Below, one piece after another: positions 34,048-45,700 of a stretch of 64,000 bases of DNA. Each line of letters starts with the position of its first letter. Within the stretch, counting starts at the first letter, position 1. The stretch spans positions 22,690,501 to 22,754,500 of the forward strand of contig NC_092672.1 in NCBI RefSeq assembly GCF_964355755.1. The letters run 5' to 3'. The notes beneath the pieces were generated by a model, which saw only the letters and a list, made by a program, of their open reading frames with translations, was not told the DNA's origin and did not search any database. The stretch is from Antedon mediterranea (Eukaryota > Echinodermata > Crinoidea > Comatulida > Antedonidae). A program made the position numbers and the translations under genes.

Positions 34048-36932
34048 GTAAATTATTATTTGTATTTTTATTGTTTAAGATCGCATGAAGCCTAGGTAGG
34101 ATGTTGACGAAAAATGAATAATATAATACAATCTTGCAATAATGCAATGTTATTTTTCTCTAGGGGAAAACTACAAAATCACTTTAACGGATTTGTAGAA
34201 ATTTAACACAAAAAATGAACACATACTTACCAATATTTTTTCCTTTCCAAAATGTCAGATATACGTGTATATATCAAATAAGTTATAGTATTATGCCCTA
34301 AATAATAGTTTCAAAAATGCTGGTTTCAACTGATAGATGTATTTTTGGGCAAAGTTCATTTCTCTATTTGTTACTATGCCTTGAGACCCTTGTTGTAAAT
34401 GTATGTATCATTTGTGTCTGTACACATTAGAAGCTAGATAAAATTACAAGATTTACAGTACGCATTTTTTATGATTTTCAATTCATAGTGAAAGCCTAAA
34501 TATTCTGTTATTATTTAACCTTTTTTTTTTGCCAGAGGAGTCCATTGAAGACAAGTATGTGAATAACATTGGTAAATATGACTTTCATAGATACAGACGT
34601 ATTTCGTATCATAATATATTAAATACACTTCTACTAGTAAGCAACTACTACATAGGCATTGGATACAATATTAAAAATCTATTTGCAAATCTCATAGGAT
34701 TTTTATATTTTTACGTCTGTTATTGAAATAGAATTAATATCACTTTCATAGCATACAGTGTTAGTACCTATAATCACTTTCATAGCATACAGTGTTAGTA
34801 CCTATAATCACTTTCATAGCATACAGTGTTAGTACCTATAATCACTTTCATAGCATACAGTGTTAGTACCTATAATCACTTTCATAGCATACAGTGTTAG
34901 TACCTATAGTTGATGAGGAATATGATACCACTCAATGTAAATGGCATAATTGTTTCAAAATATTACTTCTTCTTTGTACAATATAGTATTGTTTACACAT
35001 TAGTACAGCAATTAGTACATTCTGGAAGACTTGATTGAACCTTATTTTTGTATTATTATAGTAGCCTTAATATTGCTTATTATGTTTTAAAAACATTGTT
35101 TGTTTGAACTTTTGAGACAGATCCATGTAAAAATAATAAATAGAAAATTTAAAAATGTTTTTTTTTAAATCATAGACTATGTGGATGACCTTACTATTGA
35201 AAGTGTGTCTACAGAGATGGATCTTTCCTGTAGACGATTTGGTGTTCGTTTGGGGCTTACGTGGTCTACAGTGAATACTATATTTGATAATGAAAAGCAG
35301 ACAGATAAAGCTACAGCAAACATGCTGAAACATTGGAGAAGCAGCATTGGTAGTGACCTTAATCAGCAACAAGTATTGTGCACCGCACTAAGGCAGCATG
35401 ATCGTAATGATCTTGCTGATCTGCTGTTTCAGAAATACATTGACGATGAAATACCCAAGGTTATCAAACCTTCAGGTATATAGCATTATATTGTGATTCC
35501 TGCCATTAAATAGTATAAAAATAATGAATGTTTATAAGTACAATGCCACAAATAATTTATGAGGTGAACATATATAAAATTTTCATCTTTCACCTAAGAA
35601 AATATTTTTACTATTTTTACCTTTACTTTTAATGAAAGGAAAGGCCTAAATCATTCAAATGGTTGATCCAACGTGGTCAATCAACTACAACCTAGCCTCT
35701 TGTAACTTGTGGTTGCTCACTCACCGTGTAACAAAAACAAACATGCAAAAACTAAATTTCAGTGCTCTTGTGCACATATATCAACATTGCACTCTCAATT
35801 AAAACTCAAACTCATTAAAAGAGCAATAGCACATTTTAATAAAATATAACTCACAATTCTCCAAATGGATTAAGAATCTTCTTAGGTGTGTTATAAAGGT
35901 TGTGTTGGTTTATTTAATTTATTCCGATATTGTTTGTATTAATATTTTTATTTAAATTTGTTAATTGACACAAAATTATGTTTATTTTCTATGCACAAAT
36001 GATTCCGAAATAAAAGATTGAATGGAATTGTGAGTTGAATTTTAATAGAAACAGAACTCAATATCTTAACGCCTTTATTATTTCACAGCTCGTTTTGATG
36101 ATCAAGATCTACTGTTCATCTGTGACAATTTAGGTCAACATTGGAGAAGATTAGCAGTGCGCCTTGGAATTAAATGGGATGTTATCAGTAATATCACAGG
36201 TAAAAACAGACATGATGAAGATGACATAATGGTAGTCCTGGTTAAGTGGAGAGGTAGACAAAGAGCAGCACATCAAATACCTACAATGATCAAGGCTTTA
36301 AAACAACAAGGACGTGTTGATTTAGCTGATAGCCTGTGTACAAGACATGAATACATAGATGACGTCAGTTCAGAAGTTCCAATGTTTACAGACCAATCAG
36401 GACAAGGTGGGTAAACGCTTATTATTCTTAATATGTTATTGTAACTATATACCTGATTATTTTTATTTAATTTACTTTTATAAGATTGTTGAGAGATGGA
36501 CAAACATGATTAAATATTACATTTTGTTTTTCAAATGTTAAAGCCTATAGGCATATTGGAAGATTTTTTTAATTCAAGTATTAAAATTGTTGTTTTCATT
36601 ATTAATAATTGTATATAACATACACGATCAAAATTGTTTTAATTAAATGTATTTTTACAGGATGCTTAACAGACTTGGACTTCCTGATAATTTCTCTGAA
36701 GATGACAGAATGGAAGAGTTTTTGCAGGGGTCTTGGTATTGCTGATGTTGAACTATCACAAAATGAGAGAAAATATTTAATGCTTACTGTAGAAGCAACT
36801 ATGGAATCACTGGTACAATGGCGATGTAAGCAAGGAAGAGATGTGAACCAACGAGAGGAAGTAATAAAAGCCTTGAGAGCAGTTAAGAGAATGGATATTG
36901 TACAATTACTAGAAACCAAGGAAGAGATGTGA
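30434..36932 (+). CDS. ROCO copy B: ROC 3' end - COR - three death domains (11 exons, no 5' half)
   Basis: Exons 30434-30592, 31014-31262, 31800-31985, 32825-32980, 33066-33347, 33560-33649, 33831-34047, 34536-34571, 35176-35475, 36089-36406, 36661-36932, all phase-consistent, about 754 residues plus TGA. The first seven have the same lengths as their copy A partners (159, 249, 186, 156, 282, 90, 217 bases). The rest are unique to B. The first exon begins in phase 0 in mid-ROC (GKMYEHQMTNLDF), with no P-loop and no start region before it. It could be the alternative 3' half of gene A by splicing from 11282 (phase 0), or a truncated duplicate. Intact frames and splice sites favour use. Confidence 0.75.
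32171..32735. repeat. 94-bp tandem repeat, about 6 copies
   Basis: The unit contains TTAAGGGAAGGCCCAACAAA, GTGTCCCCTTAATAGAGGTT and TCTGTCTCTCTTTCATTTCA. The core CCCAACAAAGTG...TTAATAGAGGTTAG is shared with the 74-bp array of copy A at 14315-15122. Confidence 0.9.
34536..36932 (+). CDS. Three death-domain exons of copy B
   Basis: After a 36-base linker exon (34536-34571) come three death domains, one per exon. DD1 (35176-35475) has MDLSCRRFGVRLGLTWSTV and DRNDLADLLF. DD2 (36089-36406) has LGQHWRRLAVRLGIKWDVI, VLVKWRGR and GRVDLADSLC. DD3 (36661-36932) has MTEWKSFCRGLGIADVEL and VQWRCKQG. The W-R-x-L-x-x-x-L-G pattern and the paired W and ALR/ALK...DLAD helices are classical. Internal exons are phase 1-1. 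The last exon holds an 86-bp tandem duplication (36831-37002) that shifts frame and gives the TGA at 36930. Confidence 0.8.
34741..34910. repeat. 34-bp tandem repeat, 5 copies
   Basis: The unit CACTTTCATAGCATACAGTG + TTAGTACCTATAAT is nearly invariant. It lies in the intron between the linker exon and the first death-domain exon of copy B. Confidence 0.9.
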
Positions 36933-37002
36933 ACCAACGAGAGGAAGTAATAAAAGACTTGAGAACAGTTAAGAGAATGGATATTGTACAATTACTAGAA
37001 AC

Positions 37003-38809
37003 CAACGTGTCTATTGAAAACCTACAGTAGACCATATGAACTGCAGTTATATGGTAACTCAGTTCAACAAATAAACAATTTGTATGAACAATAGGAGATA
37101 CATAGTTAATAAAGGACAATAAAGAAGACCTATTGAAACAATGTTTTTAGAAGTCTTGAACTATGTCTTAATAGACCAAAGTACTCTAATATAGGTCACG
37201 TACCTGACATGAGATTACGTGAATGACAAAAAATTTATATATTTGTAGGTATTTTTGTATCTGCTTAAATCTGAAATAAAAAATAATGCCTTTCACAAAG
37301 GCAGTGCTCCAATTTTGGACGTGGAGTAGAACTAATAGACAGTGTACTACTGGTTGCTTGAAGATGATCAGTCAACAGCCTAGACTCTTCTCAAGTGTGT
37401 GGTTACTCAATCTCTGTAACAAAAATAAATGCTCAAAACCGAATTGCAGCATTCAATTGTATATACTGATGCCACATACAGTGCCATACTGTAGTATATT
37501 TATTTAATGTCATATCACCCACAATGTGCATGTGATTTAAGTTGTGTACTCACAAAACCATACCACATACTGTATTATAACAAAACAATTATCAGCTGCT
37601 ATCTATACTAGTATGTGTGTGACTCTGAAAACCTAAAACAGAATGCTTCCTTTCTCCCCATTCATCACCAAAATAAAAGATATTTTTACTAGCCATACAG
37701 ATGCCATACAGATGCCATACAGATGCCATACAGATGCCATACAGATGCCATACAGATGCCTCCAATCAGTCAATCACATCCAATATTAGAATGTAGCTTG
37801 ACTCATTTATGCTATATTGTGATGAAACTGTGCAATAAGTAATTGAATTTTTTGTGTCTTTTTGTTATATATATATATACAGTCAGTCATGTCAATGATA
37901 GAGATACATTGTCCAAGATGAGTCTTAGCAATTTGTGCGGCTATGTTGGCTATGGTTAGTGTTAGCGCTTGTGGTGTACCCAAAGTTTTACATGGGAAAT
38001 ATGTGTAAATAATAACACACTGTATATTAATTAGCAATATACTTGAATGTTAACATTCATAATTGCGCTACATAAATTTAAAACCATTAAAAGATTTGAA
38101 TGTCTCATGGCATAGCTTTTTTCAATCTTTTTTATTGAATTGACTAAAATTTTAAACTTATCTGGTAAAGGTAATGTACAATTTTGTGGTTTATGCGTTA
38201 ATCACAATTAAATACATCGAATATATACATTTACTAAAGCCAAATTAGTTACTGCATAATATATTTCATATTCTATTTTAATAAATGATATACAATATAT
38301 ATTTTGTTTTGTATTGTATTTTTGTTTGTCTATTTTCTTTTAAATCTCAATGCGAGTCACAAGTAAATTCATATAATGTTAAGGTAAATTGGTTTCAATC
38401 TTGCAAACATAAATGATTATTATTACATTATTTCTGAATTTAGTAAATGATTTGGCTATTGATTTGTATGCACTTAATTTAGGACAGACTAACTTTTTTT
38501 CGACATCCTGCACAGAAGCCTTACAAATTTGTAGTAATTAGACTTACAAATGTTGATTGATGGCCATATCATCTTTTTTTGATAGTTGACAGACTTGCTA
38601 AACAGAACAAAAGGTGCGGAGATGGGATAATTTACTGTATAACAGCAATTATTTTTTACCCCCGGTGTGTCATTTTTCAATAATGGTTGCCCAGGTATGG
38701 CACCTTTTTTTGTAAGTATCACTATATCTATAAACATTAAATATTTTGTATGAGAACTTATGGCGAAATTACTTTTATTTTGTTTGTGGATATAATTTTG
38801 TATATAAAT
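37003..38809. other. Copy B 3' end and intergenic sequence
   Basis: The stretch after the last exon contains AATAAA-type signals (near 37108-37125 and 37275) that could serve as polyadenylation sites. A short 11-bp array of ATGCCATACAG lies at 37695-37760. No further exon was recognised. Confidence 0.5.
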
Positions 38810-40745
38810 TAATATTGTCTTGATTGACATACAATAAAATTACACTATACTGCTGTCATAGTACTTGGCTAACAAGCCCTATAGGACTAATATTGTCTTG
38901 ATTGACATACAATAAAATTACACTATACTGCTGTCATAGTACTTGGCTAACAAGCCCTATAGGACTAATATTGTATTGATTGACATACAATAAAATTACA
39001 CTATACTGATGTCATAGTACTTGGCTAACAAGCCCTATAGGACTAATATTGTCTTGATTGACATACAATAAAATTACACTATACTGCTGTCATAGTACTT
39101 GGCTAACAAGCCCTATAGGACTAATATTGTATTGATTGGCATACAATAACATTACACTATACTGCTGTCATAGTACTTGGCTAACAAGCCCTATAGGACT
39201 AATATTGTCTTGATTGACATACAATAAAATTACACTATACTGCTGTCATAGTACTTGGCTAACAAGCCCTATAGGACTAATATTGTATTGATTGGCATAC
39301 AATAAAATTACACTATACTGCTGTCATAGTACTTGGCTAACAAGCCCTATAGGACTAATATTGTCTTGATTGACATACAATAAAATTACACTATACTGCT
39401 GTCATAGTACTTGGCTAACAAGCCCTATAGGACTAATATTGTATTGATTGACATACAATAAAATTACACTATACTGCTGTCATAGTACTTGGCTAACAAG
39501 CCCTATAGGACTAATATTGTATTGATTGGCATACAATAAAATTACACTATACTGCTGTCATAGTACTTGGCTAACAAGCCCTATAGGACTAATATTGTCT
39601 TGATTGACATACAATAAAATTACACTATACTGCTGTCATAGTACTTGGCTAACAAGCCCTATAGGACTAATATTGTATTGATTGACATACAATAAAATTA
39701 CACTATACTGCTGTCATAGTACTTGGCTAACAAGCCCTATAGGACTAATATTGTATTGATTGGCATACAATAAAATTACACTATACTGCTGTCATAGTAC
39801 TTGGCTAACAAGCCCTATAGGACTAATATTGTCTTGATTGACATACAATAAAATTACACTATACTGCTGTCATAGTACTTGGCTAACAAGCCCTATAGGA
39901 CTAATATTGTATTGATTGGCATACAATAAAATTACACTATACTGCTGTCATAGTACTTGGCTAACAAGCCCTATAGGACTAATATTGTCTTGATTGGCAT
40001 ACAATAAAATTACACTATACTGCTGTCATAGTACTTGGCTAACAAGCCCTATAGGACTAATATTGTCTTGATTGACATACAATAAAATTACACTATACTG
40101 CTGTCATAGTACTTGGCTAACAAGCCCTATAGGACTAATATTGTATTGATTGGCATACAATAAAATTACACTATACTGCTGTCATAGTACTTGGCTAACA
40201 AGCCCTATAGGACTAATATTGTATTGATTGACATACAATAAAATTACACTATACTGCTGTCATAGTACTTGGCTAACAAGCCCTATAGGACTAATATTGT
40301 CTTGATTGACATACAATAAAATTACACTATACTGTGTCATAGTACTTGGCTAACAAGCCCTATAGGACTAATATTGTATTGATTGACATACAATAAAATT
40401 ACACTATACTGCTGTCATAGTACTTGGCTAACAAGCCCTATAGGACTAATATTGTATTGATTGGCATACAATAAAATTACACTATACTGCTGTCATAGTA
40501 CTTGGCTAACAAGCCCTATAGGACTAATATTGTCTTGATTGACATACAATAAAATTACACTATACTGCTGTCATAGTACTTGGCTAACAAGCCCTATAGG
40601 ACTATTATTGTATTGATTGACATACAATAAAATTACACTATACTGCTGTCATAGTACTTGGCTAACAAGCCCTATCGGACTAATATTGTATTGATTGGCA
40701 TACAATAAAATTACACTATACTGCTGTCATAGTAGTTGGCTAATT
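38810..40745. repeat. 78-bp satellite array, about 25 copies
   Basis: Head-to-tail units contain TAATATTGT(C/A)TTGATTG(A/G)C and ATACAATAAAATTACACTAT, CTGCTGTCATAGTACTTGGC and CAAGCCCTATAGGAC. The variants TCTTG/TATTG and GACA/GGCA alternate in a patterned way along the array. It lies between the convergent 3' ends of the ROCO and myosin genes. Confidence 0.95.
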
Positions 40746-42020
40746 AAATCTAGGAATATTTGCAAAGGAAAATGAACATTAGAAATGATTTTTAGTTGAC
40801 ATGGCATGACAATGTGTAATCTTCAAACATTTCACTCTCGATGAAATGACAAGAATCCGAGTAACTGACCTGAACTGCCAGGCACACAAAAAATGTCGCC
40901 ATAAGCTCAGTTCCTTTCAGTTTTGTTCTATTCTTTTGGGACTGAAAGGAACTAAGTGCAACTTTAAATCATGTCACGACCAGTATAGCAATGAGTTTGT
41001 TGTTTCCATATAGGTGTGTTATAATCATAAAGATAGAATATCTTTGTTGGCTTTATTATATCTATTGGTTATATTTAACCATTATGTCAAGAAATAAAAT
41101 GGTCAAAATGCGGCCATTTAATAATAACAATGTCTAGTACTATAGTAACGTTTTCATGCAAATAGGAATGACGAATACAGAACGGCCAGAACAAACATAC
41201 AATCTTGACTTACTGTATTTCCAATGGGGTTGGAAAGTTTTTTTAAACTAAGAGAAAAAAAGTAACAAAAAGTTTAAATCCGCAAATTAAATCATATTCC
41301 TGAGAATAATTTTTATTTACTGAAATTAAATCGTTAGTTTTACATGATTTGTTGTCATATTAAATGTTGTGATTCTCTGTGTTTAGAGAAGGATGCTTTA
41401 GACCAGGTCCGCCTTATTATTAGCCAATCAAAATCGTATAATTTTTGGAGGGAAAATGTTATCCTCCTCTGAAGCCTAAAATGTGCATGTCCAGTATAAA
41501 AGTAGAATGTAATAGATATTAGAGGAGAAGAGAGAATAAGATCAGAGTAGACAAACGGAAAGATGATGATAAAGAGAATTATATATACGCCTGAGAAAGC
41601 TCGGAACCAACTAAAATATATATATATAAAATATATTCACTACATTTGTTTATAATAAAGATTAATATTTGGATAATTTCATATTTACTCATGGATGAAC
41701 ACCAGCTGAAAGAGCTCCACAATTTGGATTTCATATTCATTTACATGAAACTTACTCATGCGTGAAAACCAAATCAAAGCTGAAAGAGCTCAACAAAGAC
41801 TCTGAATTCTTACAGTGTAATGGATGTTAAGTTTTGTAATTGTATTATTGTTTGTATTGTGAATACAAATTGGTACGACAGCACACGCATGTAAAAATTG
41901 AATTGTGTCAATATTCATTTTTCTTTCAACATATACAGTAGACAATTTGCGGCATTTGACACAACCTTGATACTGGTGGTAGTTCCTGGATTAACATACT
42001 TAATCCTGACATAAACTGCA
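40746..42020. other. Intergenic stretch between array and myosin 3' end
   Basis: No gene seen. A hairpin with arms AGTTCCTTTCAGT and ACTGAAAGGAACT lies at about 40909-40952. A diverged direct repeat around AGCTGAAAGAGCTC lies at about 41700-41800. Confidence 0.6.
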
Positions 42021-42704
42021 TTATAGCCTAACTGGACCATGATACAGCAAACCAAGTAACACAATACCAAAAGCTATATCAATGGCAGGAGTTGTTGTAA
42101 CTTGCACAAACTTGTTATTGATGGTAGTAGTTCCTTGATTTACAGGCTCCCCTTCAACACGTCTACCATTTTGGTGCACACTAACTATTGGTTTATGTGT
42201 AGCACATTGTTCATCTGAGCTCTTCTTTTGAGATATTTCATCCCCATCTTTCTTTTGTTCAATGTTTACTATGCCTATTGTATTTCCTTCACTTTTACCA
42301 CTATTACAGTTCAGGTTACCATTTTCATGAAATTGTATTCTAGAATTGTTATTTACATTTTCTGGTTCTTCAATTTCATTGATGCTCTTATCGGTAAACT
42401 TATCTCTCTTGTCTTGATCTTCAACTTCTTTACTGGTAAACTTATCTCTCTTGTCTTGATCTTCAACTTCTTTACTGGTAAACTTATCTCTCTTGTCTTG
42501 ATCTTCAACTTCTTTACTGGTAAACTTACCACTCTTGTCTTGATCTTCAACTTCTTTGGTGCCATTGCTTGAACTAATCACTGACAGGTTACTGTCAAGA
42601 GGTTCATTATCCAATGATACTGCTGACAGTATACCTTCTGTTAATATGCTATTGTTTTGTTGCGATTGTTCATCATTGCATTCTTGCACATCAGAATCAG
42701 CAAA
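42021..42704 (-). CDS. MYO19: Myosin acidic tail with C-terminal hydrophobic segment
   Basis: Last exon, 227 residues after the IQ region, stop TAA at 42021-42023. It is acidic and low complexity, with four tandem copies of a 14-residue unit around [14 protein letters not shown] (42-bp DNA repeat, about 42390-42560). It ends [20 protein letters not shown] then LYHGPVRL. The segment of about 12-14 hydrophobic residues with a short, slightly basic tail looks like a tail anchor, which would fit mitochondrial outer-membrane attachment. Vertebrate MYO19 uses a different membrane-binding tail, so the anchor is inference. Confidence 0.65.
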   Translation of the reverse strand, partial: FADSDVQECNDEQSQQNNSILTEGILSAVSLDNEPLDSNLSVISSSNGTKEVEDQDKSGKFTSKEVEDQDKRDKFTSKEVEDQDKRDKFTSKEVEDQDKRDKFTDKSINEIEEPENVNNNSRIQFHENGNLNCNSGKSEGNTIGIVNIEQKKDGDEISQKKSSDEQCATHKPIVSVHQNGRRVEGEPVNQGTTTINNKFVQVTTTPAIDIAFGIVLLGLLYHGPVRL

Positions 42705-45700
42705 CTGGTAAAAATAAATGTTAAATTGTATTAAATTGTATCAAGAAAAAAAATATTAGATTAAAAATCATAAACTGAATGTTTATGATTTGAATACGGA
42801 GAATATTTCATGAAAATTAACTGATTGACCATTTAATGAGGTTGAACCAAGCACAGGCAATCTCTCAGTAAATGAAATATACTCTATTCAACATTATTAG
42901 TTTTATAGCACAGTACATATGATGATGTGTTAATTTAACATCATTAAAGTAAGTACATGTAAATGAGGATGTGTTAGTGATGAAGGAACATACTTCACAT
43001 TGTAAAGTTTGTTGGTGCAGCGAAGATTGGAAATTGAGAGTTTTAAGTAAAAGCCTACCTCGTCTGAATTCAATTCATTTAATTGTTCATCTAACTTGCG
43101 TTGGTGTAAACGAATTGAATATCCAATCATAGCATACTGTATGACACGTGCTGCCTCATGTCGTCTCTTTACATCTTCTCTCACCTTCCAGCCTCTAAAA
43201 CCTACAACATATCAATTCTAGTTAGTGACAATTAGTGGCTTGGTTTGGTAACAGCATGATGCCTGCAAGATATTTGTCAAAACACTATGACAATCAATAC
43301 CTGCTTGAATGATGACCACAGCTGCCTCTTGTTTACTTTTGGTTGCCAGGATCTTTCTCCACCACATCTGTATTACACCAGCACTTAAATTGAATTCCTT
43401 CAATCTTGCAACTTCAAGTTTATCCAACTAAATGAAAAATAACGGAATATAATAAATATACAATGATGCAGATTCTTACTTACTTTTTTACAAGCTAAAA
43501 GTATTATAATTTGATGCTACAACTTTTTCATAATGTTATAATAAGATAGGAATCTTACTGATTTTCAATGATTTACACACATTTAACTGGGTAATAATTT
43601 TTAATAAAATGGTGTTTTTTAAATTGTGTCAAATTAATTGTTCTTTTGATTTATATTTATATACTTTTTTAAAAAGAAAAATGCCTCAATTTTACATAGT
43701 TAATTTTGGTGAATTTCCTATCTTATTATTAAGTTATACGACAAAAATATTCCTGTAGCACTACTTTTAAAAATAAAGACACTCATTCAGTTCTACTCCA
43801 CAGGTTTATATTATACAGATATTGCCTGCTTAGAGGTGAAATATAAAAATTGACATCCCCGAGGGAACGATATTTTTCTCGAGGAACTATATTACATCTG
43901 TTATATTAAAATATGTGGCAAAGTGTAAGTAGACTTGGCTGGGTCGGCTAGCCTAAGTAATAATACTGCCTAGTTCACCTTACCTTGGCGAAAAATGACC
44001 GTAAGTCAAATAATTGCTAATGATTCCTTTGCCATAAAATATTCACTTAAATTAATTAAAATTTAATTTATTCTACTGCAAATATAAAATAATTAAATTA
44101 TTATTAAACTACTTTTAAAGATGTATTGTCCCCCAAAAAATGAAAAATAAAGATGAAAAAAATCAAATTTTGAATAGACCGCTTTGTAGTTAACATAAAG
44201 TTATTCACTTCCACCGAAAAAAAATCCGAAAAAAATATTGATTTCGCTTATAAAAAAATCAAAATAAGTTTACCATTTTTTCGAACTCATCGGCTCAGAA
44301 ATTAGGCCGGTAGAGCTAACTCATACATATGCATGATATGTTAATGAGCATCCACACAGCAGAGATCTGATCTAACAATGGACGATGCACGTTGTATGTA
44401 CAACAACACCACCACCACCAGAGATCTGGCCTGATCGTATAAATATGTAACGCAGAGCTGTTTATTTGTCGGTAAGTAGGCCTAGACGGTTATTTTAAAT
44501 ATAATAATATATATAACGCAATAATATCAGGAAGGTAAATTAATTAACTTAGCCTGGGATTTTTCCGTTCAGGGCTAGGCCTAGAATAATTATTACATGC
44601 TGCTGCATATTACTAGACTAGTAGCAAGCAGACTGTGACAATCGGGTCCCTGCAGAAGATGCCCAGCTAGGCCCTATACATTGTACTCTTCATAGACTGG
44701 CCTAGGCTATATGCCATCAATCTTAGCTACATTCCAAAAATACAGCCAGCTTGCTGTACCATATATATTTACAGTTGAAGCTTGTTTAACTAATTTTTAT
44801 GATAAAAATAAAACAAACATTTTTCAGGGAAAATGGTTGCAATACAAGCCTGAAATTGAGAACCTTCCAGCAGCACTGTACAGTACAAGTAGACAGAGGG
44901 GAAAAGCCAGCTTAGCCATTTTACAACACAAACAAATGTTCTCTGTACTGTAGTAAGTCAAATATTTATTTTCTCTTTTTATAAGTTATAACATTATAAG
45001 TAATGTGTTTTAATTACCATAGAAAGGTAGTATACTTATTTGACTATGTCAAAGTAAGCAATTTCACTAGCCCAATTTTGCACTAAATATGCATGATCTA
45101 TTTTTTCCAGATTTTCATACTTTGCTTTTACTTTGAGCTGATGAAGACTTGAACAGAGGTCACCCAAAGACAACAATGATAGACTCGGTATTGGAATATG
45201 ATTGGATATTGCAGGAAAAATATTTGTGACTCTCCTGCTGCATTCTGCCAATATGTTCTTGTCCAGCTTGTAAAATATTGTATAATTTTTTTTGTATTAT
45301 ATGTACAGTATATTATTTTGTAAACATAACATTCAATAAAAAAAAAACTACTACAAACAGTACACAGGATAAATTCTTCAAATTTACTTACACTTCATAA
45401 TTTTACTGTAAATATTACAGTGCAAAAGGAGTTAATAAAATATATATATACAGTATATCTTATTGAATTCCTGTATTGTTTTTTGTGTCAATTTGTCTAC
45501 TAATTATCAATGTGTTGATTGTGGCAGTAATTACGACAGCTATAGTCTTCTAAGATCGCTCACATCCATTACAAAGTGTCATTTTAATAGTAAGAAACGT
45601 TTCAATAAATTGTGAATGTTGCCACTGTACGATACATTTTATGTTTCTCACTACTTGCTCTTATTGTTCAATCAATCAACCTACAAAAAAAAGAAATTTG

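Noticed and set aside
30434-36932. Copy B as a plain pseudogene
   Set aside because: All predicted splice sites and frames are intact over eleven exons. Only the last exon has a late frameshift from a tandem duplication. Loss of function is possible but not shown.
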